A stretch of DNA of 21,511 nucleotides from Clostridia bacterium (GTDB taxonomy: Bacteria; Bacillota; Clostridia; Christensenellales; Borkfalkiaceae), in the NCBI GenBank assembly GCA_900770185.1, contig CAAGJM010000026.1:1-21511 (forward strand). The letters run 5' to 3'. The number at the start of each line of letters is the position of its first letter. Position 1 is the first letter of the stretch. Of the stretch, positions 6,868-14,353 are shown piece after piece. The notes below the pieces were generated by a model. That model was not told where the DNA came from. It was given only the letters and a program-made list of their open reading frames with translations, and made no database searches. A program made the position numbers and the translations under genes.

Positions 6868-6906
6868 AAAAACACCAAAGCAAAAGTATAAGCGAGGTGT
6901 TTTTTT
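6868..6906 (+). promoter_or_regulatory. Terminator-like hairpin containing the ddl ribosome binding site
   Basis: AAAAACACC (6868-6876) pairs perfectly with GGTGTTTTT (6896-6904). The 3' arm includes the GAGGTG Shine-Dalgarno (6894-6899), and the T run continues to the ATG at 6907. If transcribed whole, the stem would hide the ribosome site or act as a weak intrinsic terminator. A possible promoter, TCAACA (6838-6843) with 17 nt to TATATA (6861-6866), would start inside the 5' arm and so remove the hairpin. Confidence 0.5.
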
Positions 6907-8028
6907 ATGCGCAACGTTCTGGTATTTTTCGGCGGCAAGTCGTGCGAGCACGACATATCCGTTATAACGGGGGTTATGACCCTTAACAGCATAGATAAGT
7001 CTTTGTATAACCCCGTGCCCGTGTATATATCGGGGGCGGGCGAATGGTATACCGGCGATGTTTTAAAAGACGTATCTTTCTATAAAAAACTAAACTATAA
7101 AAAGTTAAAACGGGTAACTTTTATTTTCGGCGATGACGCGCTTTATATTTTAAAAGGTAAAAAAGCGTGTAAAAAAATCCCCGTGTATGCGGCTATCAAC
7201 TGCCTTCACGGCTTAAACGGCGAAGACGGTTGCTTAGCGGGCGTTATTAAAATGAATTTTATCCCGTTTTGCAGCCCTGATTGCTTTATGAGCAGCGCGG
7301 CGATAGATAAAGGGATAATGAAAACCGTTTTAAGGGGTCTTAATATAAAAACTTTAAACTGCATAGGTTTAACCCGCAGAGAGTTTTACGCCGATTGTGA
7401 TAAGTTTATAAAAGCGATTGAAAAGGCGTTTACCTATCCCGTTATGGTTAAGCCCGCGCGGCTCGGCAGCAGCATAGGCATTTTTAAGGCGGAAGACAAA
7501 GCGCACCTCGTTGAGGGGATAAAGGCGGCGTTTTTGTACGACGGCAAAATAATAGTCGAACCCGCGCTTGCGGGGTTTAAAGAAGTGAACGCCGCCGCAA
7601 TGAAGTTAAACGGCGAAATAATCGTCAGCGAAACGGAAGAACCCGTCACGAAAAACGACGTTTTAACCTTCTCTGATAAATACGTCGGCTTTAAAACGGG
7701 GGCTAAACGAATTTCGCCCGCGCGGATAAGCGAAGCGGAAGCGGATAAAATAACCAAAATAACCCGCAAAATTTACGAAAAGCTCGATTGCAGGGGGATA
7801 ATAAGGATAGACTTTTTCGTGTTAAACGGCGAAGCCTTAGTGAACGAAGTGAACACCGTTCCCGGCTCGCTTGCTTACTATCTTTTTGCGGACAGCATTA
7901 AAAAGTTCGCCGAAATTTTAAGCGGGGTTATCGAGCAAGGGGTTAAAGATTTTAAAGAATATAAACTTAACGACTTTGCTTTTAAGTCCGACGTTTTGCA
8001 AATCGACGGCGTTAAGGGCGGCAAGTAA
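6907..8028 (+). CDS. ddl: D-alanine--D-alanine ligase
   Basis: This is an ATP-grasp enzyme that makes the D-Ala-D-Ala dipeptide used by MurF. The 373-residue protein has GGKSCEHDISVITG at residues 9-22 (with the conserved Glu14), HGLNGEDG (101-108), KPARLGSSIGI (182-192) with the serine pair of the phosphate loop, a SDKYVGFKTGA loop with a Tyr at the family omega-loop position (259), RIDFF (300-304) and NEVNTVPGS (313-321) carrying the metal-binding Glu and Asn. The Tyr in the omega loop favours D-Ala-D-Ala over the D-lactate type ligases; this is inference from the family. It is separated from murF by 204 nt and may be separately regulated. The start is supported by GAGGTG 8 nt upstream. Confidence 0.92.
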   Translation: MRNVLVFFGGKSCEHDISVITGVMTLNSIDKSLYNPVPVYISGAGEWYTGDVLKDVSFYKKLNYKKLKRVTFIFGDDALYILKGKKACKKIPVYAAINCLHGLNGEDGCLAGVIKMNFIPFCSPDCFMSSAAIDKGIMKTVLRGLNIKTLNCIGLTRREFYADCDKFIKAIEKAFTYPVMVKPARLGSSIGIFKAEDKAHLVEGIKAAFLYDGKIIVEPALAGFKEVNAAAMKLNGEIIVSETEEPVTKNDVLTFSDKYVGFKTGAKRISPARISEAEADKITKITRKIYEKLDCRGIIRIDFFVLNGEALVNEVNTVPGSLAYYLFADSIKKFAEILSGVIEQGVKDFKEYKLNDFAFKSDVLQIDGVKGGK

Positions 8029-8739
8029 AATACTGTTGTATGCGAGGGTGGGCGTGGTATATAAAAACGGTATATTTAAAGTAGGGCGGGGCTTGCTCCC
8101 GCCGCGGCGTACACGCTTTTTATTTTGTCATTCTAAGCCGTAGGCGAAGAATGACAGTCAAATAATCCACCCGCTATCCGCTAATCACTAACCACTGCTT
8201 GTCATATTGAGCGTTAGCGAAATATCTCGCGGAAGCGAACGCGGCGACTAAACACGGGCGGGAATTATAGAACTCAAAAACTTAAAGTAGGGCGGGGGCT
8301 TGCTCCCGCCGCTGTTATGTAGGGAACTATATAAATATCACTCGTCACCCTGAGCCTGTCGAAGGGTCTAGGCGGTACGCCGCATTTATATATAATTTGC
8401 GCCTTACGGCTGGATGTTTCGACTACGCTGTCGCTACGCTCAACATGACGACGAAAGGTTAATTTCCATTAGAACCAGCCAATCCCCCCTGCCGCCACAA
8501 AATGCGCCGTCTTCCCCCTTTAACAAGTGGGCAAAGACAATGTAAAGTCAAGCGCGCTTCCGCAAAGATTCTTCGTTTCACTCAGAATGACAGTCAAATA
8601 ATCCACCCGCTATCCGCTAATCACTAACCACTGCTTGTCATATTGAGCGTTAGCGAAATATCCCGCGGAAGCGAACGCGGAAGTTAAATACGGGCGGCTC
8701 ACAAAAAGCAAACGAAGTCTGCCGCTATCCGCTAAATAT
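8029..8739. repeat. Non-coding mosaic of palindromic repeat modules (family C)
   Basis: No gene is visible. Modules in order are: REP palindrome GGCGGG/CCCGCC (8085-8103); a hairpin with arms GTCATTCT and AGAATGAC (about 8126-8155); a unit about 8161-8318 containing ATATTGAGCGTTAGCGAAATAT, CGCGGAAGCGAACGCG and a second REP palindrome (8291-8310); a hairpin ACCCTGAGCC/GAAGGGT near 8345-8370; then a unit about 8486-8705. The latter two long units recur almost base for base at 21137-21388 and 21411-21511. Repeats of the GTCATTCTGAGCG type are widespread in bacteria. The mosaic ends at the rnpB promoter. Confidence 0.85.
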
Positions 8740-8768
8740 TTGACAAATAAAACTTGAAAGGGTACAAT
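8740..8768 (+). promoter_or_regulatory. Sigma-A promoter of rnpB
   Basis: TTGACA (8740-8745), 17 nt, TACAAT (8763-8768). The predicted start 7 nt downstream (8775) equals the first base of the P1 stem of RNase P RNA, so promoter and RNA boundary agree. Confidence 0.9.
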
Positions 8769-8774
8769 AATTAT

Positions 8775-9113
8775 AGAGTAGGTTGTACGGCTGCGGAGTA
8801 CGAAAGTACGACGAGGAAAGTCCGAGCTTCACACAAGCAGGGTGCCGGTTAACGGCCGGTGAAGGCGACTTCAAGGAAAGTGCAACAGAAAGTACCGCGT
8901 CGCGTAAGCGGCGTAAGGGTGAAAAGGCGAGGTAAGAGCTCACCGCCGCTTTGGTAACAAGGCGGGCAATGTAAACCCCACCCGAAGCAAGATGGGAGCG
9001 GGTAAAGCGCGCTTGTGCGCTCCGCTTGTTCGAGTCGCTTGAGCTTGGCGGTAACGTCAAGTCTAGATAGATAGCCGTATTAAATGACAGAACTCGGCTT
9101 ACAGACCTACTCT
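8775..9113 (+). ncRNA. rnpB: RNase P RNA, class A type
   Basis: This is the catalytic RNA of RNase P, which matures tRNA 5' ends. The ends pair as P1: AGAGTAGGT (8775-8783) with ACCTACTCT (9105-9113). The conserved blocks GAGGAAAGTCCGAGC (near 8812), CAGGGTGCCGGTTAACGGCCGG, AAGTGCAACAGAAAGTACCGC, GAGGTAAGAGCTCACCGC, GTAAACCCCACCCGAAGCAAGA (near 8971) and ACAGAACTCGGCTTACAGACC at the 3' end are all recognisable. The overall arrangement fits class A, as in Clostridia, rather than class B of Bacilli. A T8 run follows directly and probably terminates transcription. Confidence 0.97.
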
Positions 9114-9145
9114 TTTTTTTGAATATGCGCCGCCAAAAACGGCAA

Positions 9146-9171
9146 AGCCCCCGCATTTTCGTGCGGGGGCT
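9146..9171. terminator. Strong GC hairpin between rnpB and ychF
   Basis: AGCCCCCGCA (9146-9155) pairs perfectly with TGCGGGGGCT (9162-9171) around TTTTCG, followed by CTTTAT. It is probably a secondary terminator for rnpB on the plus strand. The T-tract is short. Confidence 0.6.
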
Positions 9172-9182
9172 CTTTATACAAC

Positions 9183-9211
9183 AAAAAACCCGCATTTCGT
9201 GCGGGTTTTTT
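9183..9211. terminator. Bidirectional intrinsic terminator (rnpB / ychF)
   Basis: AAAAAACCCGCA (9183-9194) and TGCGGGTTTTTT (9200-9211) form a perfect stem with the loop TTTCG and a T run on both strands. It lies 20 bp past the ychF stop on the minus strand. Confidence 0.88.
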
Positions 9212-9230
9212 AATATAAAATTTACAAGTT

Positions 9231-10328
9231 TTACACGTTAAAGCGGAATAAAACCACGTCGCCGTCCTTCATAACGTAATCTTTACCCTCAGAGCGGACT
9301 TTGCCGAGTTCTTTTGCCTTGTTATAGTTGCCCGCGCTTAAAAGGGTTTCGTAATCGACCACTTCCGCGCGGATGAAGCCGCGCTCGAAATCGCTGTGAA
9401 TTTTGCCTGCCGCCTGCGGCGCTTTGGTGCCGTTTTTAATCGTCCAGGCGCGCGTTTCGGGTTCGCCTGCGGTAAGGTAACTTATAAGCCCCAAGAGTTT
9501 ATAGCTTGCTTTAACCAAGCGGTTAAGCCCGCTTTCTTTAAGCCCAAGTTCTTCTAAAAATTCGGCTTGCTCCTCTATCGGCAGTTCGCTTATTTCTTCT
9601 TCCGTCTTAGCGCATATAACGAGGGTTTCGGAATTTTCTTTCGCGGCAAATTCTTTCACTTTTTTAACGAGCGGGATATCGTCGTCGTTTTTACCCATAT
9701 CGCTTTCGGAAATGTTCGCGGCGTAGATAACGGGTTTATCGGTGAGTAAAAAGAGGTTGTCGACGTATTTTTGCTCGTCTTCGGTAAAGGTTAAACTTCT
9801 GACGGGTTGCTCGCTCTCGAGCGCGGTTAAAATCTTTTTTAACAAGTCGCTTTCGGTTACGTACTTTTTATCCCCCGTTTTTATCATCGAAAAGGCTTTG
9901 TCGTAACGCTTCTGAACGCTTTCCATATCGGCGAGGATTAGTTCTAAGTTAATGGTCTGAATATCGCGGACGGGGTCAACCGTGTTTTCGACGTGTATGA
10001 CGTTTTCGTCCTCGAAGCATCTGACGACGTGAACTATCGCGTCCACTTCGCGTATGTGCGACAAGAACTTGTTACCCAGGCCTTCGCCCTTAGACGCGCC
10101 CTTTACAAGCCCCGCAATATCTACGAACTCAATCGTTGCGGGGGTGATTTTTTTGCTGTCGTAAAGCGCGGCAAGTTTATTTAACCTTTCGTCGGGTACG
10201 GCAACGACGCCTACGTTCGGCTCGATGGTGCAAAACGGGAAGTTCGCCGCCTGCGCTCCCGCATGGGTTATCGCGTTGAATAAAGTGGACTTTCCTACGT
10301 TCGGAAGCCCCACTACGCCTAATTTCAT
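9231..10328 (-). CDS. ychF: Redox-regulated ATPase/GTPase YchF (Obg-like ATPase)
   Basis: This is a universally conserved P-loop NTPase of the OBG family, associated with ribosomes and the stress response, and unusual in preferring ATP. The 365-residue protein has the family length. The P-loop GLPNVGKST lies at residues 7-15, FPFCTIEPNVG (switch I) near 30-40, DIAGLVKGASKGEGLGN (G3/switch II) near 70-86, and a C-terminal TGS domain ends in KDYVMKDGDVVLFRFNV. It is monocistronic: its own promoter lies upstream and a strong bidirectional terminator downstream. The start is supported by AAAAGGA 9 nt before the ATG. It is divergent from argS. Confidence 0.97.
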   Translation of the reverse strand: MKLGVVGLPNVGKSTLFNAITHAGAQAANFPFCTIEPNVGVVAVPDERLNKLAALYDSKKITPATIEFVDIAGLVKGASKGEGLGNKFLSHIREVDAIVHVVRCFEDENVIHVENTVDPVRDIQTINLELILADMESVQKRYDKAFSMIKTGDKKYVTESDLLKKILTALESEQPVRSLTFTEDEQKYVDNLFLLTDKPVIYAANISESDMGKNDDDIPLVKKVKEFAAKENSETLVICAKTEEEISELPIEEQAEFLEELGLKESGLNRLVKASYKLLGLISYLTAGEPETRAWTIKNGTKAPQAAGKIHSDFERGFIRAEVVDYETLLSAGNYNKAKELGKVRSEGKDYVMKDGDVVLFRFNV

Positions 10329-10361
10329 AATAAATTCGTCCTTTTAATATTTATCGCTAAA

Positions 10362-10390
10362 AGTATACTACTAATTCGGTTTTTATTCAA
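10362..10390 (-). promoter_or_regulatory. Promoter of ychF
   Basis: On the minus strand TTGAAT (10390-10385) is followed after 17 nt by TATACT (10367-10362), giving a leader of about 27 nt that includes the AAAAGGA ribosome site. Confidence 0.75.
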
Positions 10391-10419
10391 ACTTTTTAGG
10401 GGGTTGTTGATAAAATTTA

Positions 10420-10448
10420 TTGCTTAAAACGGCAAATGGTGATAAAAT
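10420..10448 (+). promoter_or_regulatory. Candidate promoter of the argS operon
   Basis: TTGCTT (10420-10425), 17 nt, TAAAAT (10443-10448), giving a leader of about 24 nt to ATG 10479. No T-box or other tRNA-responsive leader fits in this distance, so argS here is not under T-box control. Confidence 0.6.
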
Positions 10449-10478
10449 CTAACCATTATAAACGGTTTGAAGGATTTT

Positions 10479-12182
10479 ATGGACTACAAAAAACTTATTG
10501 CCGAAAAACTAAATATAGACGAAATAGAGGAAAGCGAAGTTTATTCGCTTATAGTGACCCCTCCCGACACGAGCCTTGGCGACTATGCCGTACCTTGCTT
10601 TAAATTCGCTAAAATAATGCGTAAATCGCCCGCAATAATTGCGGAAGAGTTGGCGGCGAACTTTAAAACGGACGAAGTTATAACCAAAGTTATCGCCGTG
10701 AACGGATACCTTAATTTTACCGTGAACAGGGCGGCTTTCACTAAATCGGTCGTAGGCGAAATACTTTTAAAGGGAGAGGGGTACGGCGCGTCGGATATCG
10801 GCGCGGGCAAAACCGTGTGTATAGACTATTCGTCCATAAACATCGCTAAACCCTTCCATATAGGGCACTTATCGACCACCGTCATCGGCGGCGCACTTTA
10901 TAGAATTTACAATTTTTTAGGGTATAAAGCGGTGGGTATAAATCACCTTGGCGACTACGGCACCCAGTTCGGAAAGCTTATTTACGCCTATAAAACGTGG
11001 GGAAATAAAGAAGCGGTCGAAAAGGGCAGAATCAAAGAACTTATGCGCCTTTACGTCAAATTCCACGAAGAAGCGGAAAAAGATAAGACTTTGCTCGATA
11101 TGGCGAGGGAATATTTTAAACTTATCGAGCAAGGGGATAAAGAGTGCGTCGAACTCTTTAAATGGTTCAAAGAACTCACTCTTAAAGACGTCGAAAAGGT
11201 TTATAAAGAGCTAAATATAAAATTCGATAGTTACGCGGGCGAAAGTTTTTATAACGACAAGATGGAGCCCGTTATAAAAGAGCTTGAAGAAAAGGGGCTT
11301 TTAAAGGAAAGCCAGGGCGCAAAAATCGTCGATTTAGAGCCTTACGGCATGCCGCCGTGCTTGATTTTGCGTTCGGACGGGGCGAGTTTGTATGCGACGC
11401 GCGACTTAGCCGCCGCGATTTACCGTAAAAACACTTACGATTTTTATAAGTGTTTATACGTCGTTGCTTATCAGCAAAATTTACACTTCAAGCAGCTTTT
11501 CAAAGTGCTCGAACTCATGGGGAAACCGTGGGCGAAAGATATGGTGCACGTTGCTTTCGGAATGGTATCTTTAGAAGAAGGCACAATGTCTACCCGTAAG
11601 GGTAACGTCGTGTTTTTGGAAGACGTTATCGCTAAGTGTAACGAAAAGGCTTATTCTATAATAAACGCCAAAAACCCAGACCTTGAAAATAAAGAAGAAG
11701 TCGCTAAAGCCGTCGGCACGGGCGCGGTTATTTTCGGCGCGCTTATAAACAGCCGCATAAAAGATATAGTCTTTTCCTACGATAAAGCCCTTAACTTCGA
11801 CGGCGAAACGGGGCCTTACTGCCAATACACTTACGCTCGCGCGGCAAGCGTTCTTTCAAAAGCGGGCTTAGCGGACGCGGGCGCGGATAAGTTTAACTTC
11901 GATAAAGCAGAACTATCCCCGGTCGAGTACGATTTGGTCAATATTTTATCTAACTTCCCCGATACCGTTAAGGCGGCTGCGGAAAAGTACGAGCCGAGCT
12001 TAGTCACCCGCTATGCGGTCGATTTATCGTCTGCGTTCAATAAATTTTACTTCGACTGTAAAATTTTAGGAGCGGAAAGCGATAATATAAGGGGCTTCCG
12101 CCTTGCGCTAACTAAGGCGACTAAAACCACCCTTAAAAACGCGCTTAGTTTGCTCGGTATAAAAACTCCGGAGAAAATGTAA
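10479..12182 (+). CDS. argS: Arginyl-tRNA synthetase
   Basis: This is a class I aminoacyl-tRNA synthetase charging tRNA-Arg. The 567-residue protein is of normal length. The N-terminal Add-1 domain occupies about residues 1-100. The catalytic Rossmann fold has FHIGH near 126-130, followed by INHLGDYGTQFGKL. The KMSKS-equivalent loop is MSTRKGN, as in many ArgS. The C-terminal anticodon-binding helical domain contains GETGPYCQYTYARA and ends with ATKTTLKNALSLLGIKTPEKM. ATG 10479 is preferred over an in-frame TTG at 10467, because AAGGA (10470-10474) is spaced for the ATG and lies inside the longer version. The stop overlaps the next start by one base, so the HAD gene is co-transcribed. Confidence 0.97.
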   Translation: MDYKKLIAEKLNIDEIEESEVYSLIVTPPDTSLGDYAVPCFKFAKIMRKSPAIIAEELAANFKTDEVITKVIAVNGYLNFTVNRAAFTKSVVGEILLKGEGYGASDIGAGKTVCIDYSSINIAKPFHIGHLSTTVIGGALYRIYNFLGYKAVGINHLGDYGTQFGKLIYAYKTWGNKEAVEKGRIKELMRLYVKFHEEAEKDKTLLDMAREYFKLIEQGDKECVELFKWFKELTLKDVEKVYKELNIKFDSYAGESFYNDKMEPVIKELEEKGLLKESQGAKIVDLEPYGMPPCLILRSDGASLYATRDLAAAIYRKNTYDFYKCLYVVAYQQNLHFKQLFKVLELMGKPWAKDMVHVAFGMVSLEEGTMSTRKGNVVFLEDVIAKCNEKAYSIINAKNPDLENKEEVAKAVGTGAVIFGALINSRIKDIVFSYDKALNFDGETGPYCQYTYARAASVLSKAGLADAGADKFNFDKAELSPVEYDLVNILSNFPDTVKAAAEKYEPSLVTRYAVDLSSAFNKFYFDCKILGAESDNIRGFRLALTKATKTTLKNALSLLGIKTPEKM

Positions 12183-12832
12183 TGAAAAAAGCCGTGATTT
12201 TCGATTTGGACGGAACGCTTTTAAACACCATTTACGATATAACCGATTGTTTGAACGCGACCCTTAAAAAATTCGGACTAAAAACGCATACCTACGACGA
12301 AACGCTTAAAATGGTCGGACGGGGCGCGAAGTACCTCGTTAAAGCCGCAACTAATTTAGACGGCGAAAAGTTTGACGAAGTTTATAACGATTACGTCGAA
12401 CTTCAAAAAAACTGCAAGAACGAAAAAACCTGCATTTACGACGGTATGGGAGAACTTTTAAAAGCCCTCGATAGTGAAGGCTATATTCTCGCCGTCGTTT
12501 CCAATAAACCTGACAGCGTCGCGCAAGTGGTTAAGGAAGATAAGTTCAAGGGCTATAACTTTGCATACTTTGCGGGCAACAAGGAGGGCGTGCCCACCAA
12601 GCCCGACAAAGGCTGCGTAGAGCATTGTTTAAAAGAAATAGGCGTTGAAAAGGAAAACGCCGTATACGTCGGCGACAGCGAAGTAGACGTAGATACCGCT
12701 AAAAACGCGGGCGTTAAATGCGTCGGCGTTTTGTGGGGGTTCAGAGAAAAGAGCGAACTTTTATCTCACGGTTGCGAAAATTTTGCGGCTAATGCAAAAG
12801 AACTATATTCGATTATTAAAAAAGAACTTTAA
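12182..12832 (+). CDS. HAD-superfamily phosphatase (phosphoglycolate phosphatase-like)
   Basis: This is a 216-residue HAD hydrolase, subfamily IA. Motif I is FDLDGTLLNT (nucleophile Asp8, Asp10). The four-helix cap domain occupies about residues 15-80. Motif II is VVSNKP, motif III the conserved Lys in TKPDKG, and motif IV VGDSEVDVDTAKNAG. The family is commonly annotated as phosphoglycolate phosphatase (Gph) or pyrophosphatase PpaX. Substrate specificity cannot be read from the sequence, so no symbol is given. Translation is likely coupled to argS (TAATG overlap, GGAG 8 nt upstream). Confidence 0.9.
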   Translation: MKKAVIFDLDGTLLNTIYDITDCLNATLKKFGLKTHTYDETLKMVGRGAKYLVKAATNLDGEKFDEVYNDYVELQKNCKNEKTCIYDGMGELLKALDSEGYILAVVSNKPDSVAQVVKEDKFKGYNFAYFAGNKEGVPTKPDKGCVEHCLKEIGVEKENAVYVGDSEVDVDTAKNAGVKCVGVLWGFREKSELLSHGCENFAANAKELYSIIKKEL

Positions 12833-12848
12833 TTAAAGGGGTTGTTTC

Positions 12849-13454
12849 ATGAAAAAACATATTGAAAAGCTCAACAAAAAAAGGATTTCGCTCTTGGCGG
12901 AATTCAAGGCCTTCATCTCTAAAGGCAACGTCCTCGACTTAGCCGTCGCAACCATAATCGGCTCTGCGTTCGGCGCGATAGTAACGTCGTTCACGAACGG
13001 CATCGTAATGCCGCTTATAAGCCTTTGCTTGGGCAAAGAAGATTTATCCAAACTCGTCGTCGTTTTGCGCGAAGCGAACGAGGCCGAAGGGATAACCGCG
13101 CTTACCTGGCAGTACGGCACCTTTTTGCAGGCGATAATCAACTTCTTCATCATCGCTATTTTCTTGTTTGTGTTGATTAAAATTATCGCTAACGTGCGTA
13201 AAGCGATTGACATAAACGCGAATATGACTAAGGCTGTGCAGGAAAAACTCGATAAAGACGAACCTTTAAGCGACTTCGAGGCGTCCTGGCTTAAACGCTA
13301 TACCAAAAAGAACCCCGCGCTTGCGCCTAAAAAGGCCGAACCCGTAGCGGAAGAACAGCCAAAAGAGCCTGAGCTTACCACTACCGAAAAACTTTTGACC
13401 GAAATTTTAACCACGCTTAAAGAAACGCAGGGCGAAAAATCGGAAAATAAATGA
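12849..13454 (+). CDS. mscL: Large-conductance mechanosensitive channel MscL with extended C-terminus
   Basis: MscL opens under membrane tension to release solutes during osmotic downshock. The amphipathic N-terminal helix and TM1 (FKAFISKGNVLDLAVATIIGSAFGAIVTSFTNGIVMPLI, residues about 19-57) match the family very well. TM2 is IINFFIIAIFLFVLIKI. The usual protein is 130-150 residues; this one has 201. The extra part after the KDEPLSDFEASWLKRYTKK segment is a Pro/Glu/Lys-rich linker (about 150-180) leading to a predicted amphipathic helix TTEKLLTEILTTLKE, the likely pentameric cytoplasmic bundle. AAAGGGG lies 7 nt upstream of the start. The stop overlaps the next gene by 4 nt (ATGA). Confidence 0.93.
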   Translation: MKKHIEKLNKKRISLLAEFKAFISKGNVLDLAVATIIGSAFGAIVTSFTNGIVMPLISLCLGKEDLSKLVVVLREANEAEGITALTWQYGTFLQAIINFFIIAIFLFVLIKIIANVRKAIDINANMTKAVQEKLDKDEPLSDFEASWLKRYTKKNPALAPKKAEPVAEEQPKEPELTTTEKLLTEILTTLKETQGEKSENK

Positions 13455-14011
13455 CGGCTTACGCATTTTTGCCGCCCGCGGGCGGCGCGCTTATAATAGC
13501 GGACGGGGTTTATGCCGCGCCCGTATATGCGGGAAGTCTTTCCGCCGCGAAGTCCGGGTTTATTGACGAGGTTTTCAGATTTTCAAACTATACGCGCAAA
13601 AACCCGCCCAAAGACTTTGAAAAATCTCTTAACGTAGTTAAAATCAACGCAGCTTTCGATATCGAAAATTTGTCCGCCGAACCGTTTATAGGATACGTAA
13701 AAATAAGCGTAAAACCCGCGCGGGAGTTTGCCGTGCAGACGGCTTTTACGTTCAAGTGCTTATACGACGGCAAAAACGAAGATTATTCCCCCGTTTTAGC
13801 TAAACTTAAAGCGTTTGCCGAAAACGTCGGCGTTGTGACGCAGGGCGGCGGGTTTATGGAAACGGCTTTCGATATGTTGGACAGCGACGAAGTTTTAAGC
13901 GGAGAAAGCGGCGGGCTTATATGTATGCTTTTTACCTTTATACTAAGCGGCGAAGCGAAAAAAGTTAAAACCGCGTCTTTTAAAGAAGATTTATTTATGT
14001 TTAACGTTTAG
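13451..14011 (+). CDS. Protein of unknown function, translationally coupled to mscL
   Basis: I do not recognise this 186-residue protein. It has no signal peptide or clear membrane segment, although there are hydrophobic patches near residues 1-15 and at GGLICMLFTFILSG (about 154-167). The middle contains alternating strands such as PFIGYVKISVKP and REFAVQTAFTFKCLYDG, suggesting a beta-rich soluble fold. The ATG overlaps the mscL stop (ATGA), and it is the last gene of the argS-gph-mscL unit. Its stop codon (14009-14011) touches the first base of the family A repeat array. A link to osmotic or envelope function would be inferred from position only. Confidence 0.7.
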   Translation: MTAYAFLPPAGGALIIADGVYAAPVYAGSLSAAKSGFIDEVFRFSNYTRKNPPKDFEKSLNVVKINAAFDIENLSAEPFIGYVKISVKPAREFAVQTAFTFKCLYDGKNEDYSPVLAKLKAFAENVGVVTQGGGFMETAFDMLDSDEVLSGESGGLICMLFTFILSGEAKKVKTASFKEDLFMFNV

Positions 14012-14174
14012 TCGTCGCTTTTGCGCTATATCATTGATTTTTTTGGCTAAAAAATACCGTTTATACGTCGTTAAACACCGCTCATAGTACAAAAAGTACA
14101 ATTTCGGGTGTTTGCCTTGTCTAAACGGTTTTTTAGTATTAAAAAATCTAATTCGTAGCGCAACGCTCCTCCTT
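14011..14174. repeat. Structured repeat family A, copy A2
   Basis: This is the first of two tandem 164-bp units. It is a long hairpin: GATTTTTT (14036-14043) with AAAAAATC (14141-14148), ACCGTTTA (14056-14063) with TAAACGGT (14122-14129), AAACACC (14073-14079) with GGTGTTT (14107-14113), and an inner GTAC-AAAAA-GTAC hairpin (14087-14099). The linking hairpin to A3 pairs TAGCGCAA (14156-14163) with TTGCGCTA (14185-14192) around CTCCTCCTTGTCGTC. It lies between convergent genes, so a transcription-termination or mRNA-end role is possible. Confidence 0.88.
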
Positions 14175-14340
14175 GTCGTCGCTTTTGCGCTATATCATTG
14201 ATTTTTTGACTAAAAATTACCGTTTATACGTCGTTAAACACCACTCATAGTACAAAAAGTACAATTTCGGGTGTTTGCCTTGTCTAAACGGTTTTTTTAG
14301 TATTAAAAAATCTAATTCGTAGCGCAACGCTCCTCCTTGT
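14175..14340. repeat. Structured repeat family A, copy A3
   Basis: This is the second tandem unit, nearly identical to A2 (a few substitutions and T-run length changes). The array begins with the right half and ends with the left half of the CTCCTCC-loop hairpin, so one complete loop hairpin lies between the two long hairpins. It ends 14 bp before the stop codon of the WYL gene on the opposite strand. Confidence 0.88.
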
Positions 14341-14353
14341 TGAGCGGTTTATA

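Noticed and set aside
8725..9195. Minus-strand open frame of 156 codons
   Set aside because: It lies across the RNase P RNA on the opposite strand. Its length is a by-product of conserved RNA sequence, with no ribosome site and no recognisable domain.
9993..10184. Plus-strand open frames within ychF and argS antisense frames
   Set aside because: They are shadow frames of highly conserved genes, without ribosome sites or recognisable domains.
10467..10478. TTG 10467 as the argS start
   Set aside because: The AAGGA ribosome site lies downstream of it and is correctly spaced for ATG 10479.
10329..10478. T-box leader for argS
   Set aside because: The leader from the predicted promoter is only about 24 nt, with no specifier loop or T-box motif.
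14060..14130. Family A as integron attC sites
   Set aside because: GTTAAAC at 14070 fits GTTRRRY, but A1 lacks it (GTTAGTT), no complementary RYYYAAC box is placed correctly, and there is no integrase or cassette array.
14011..14340. Tandem repeats as a CRISPR array
   Set aside because: The unit is 164 bp, itself a long imperfect hairpin, and the two units are nearly identical throughout with no variable spacers. No cas gene is nearby.
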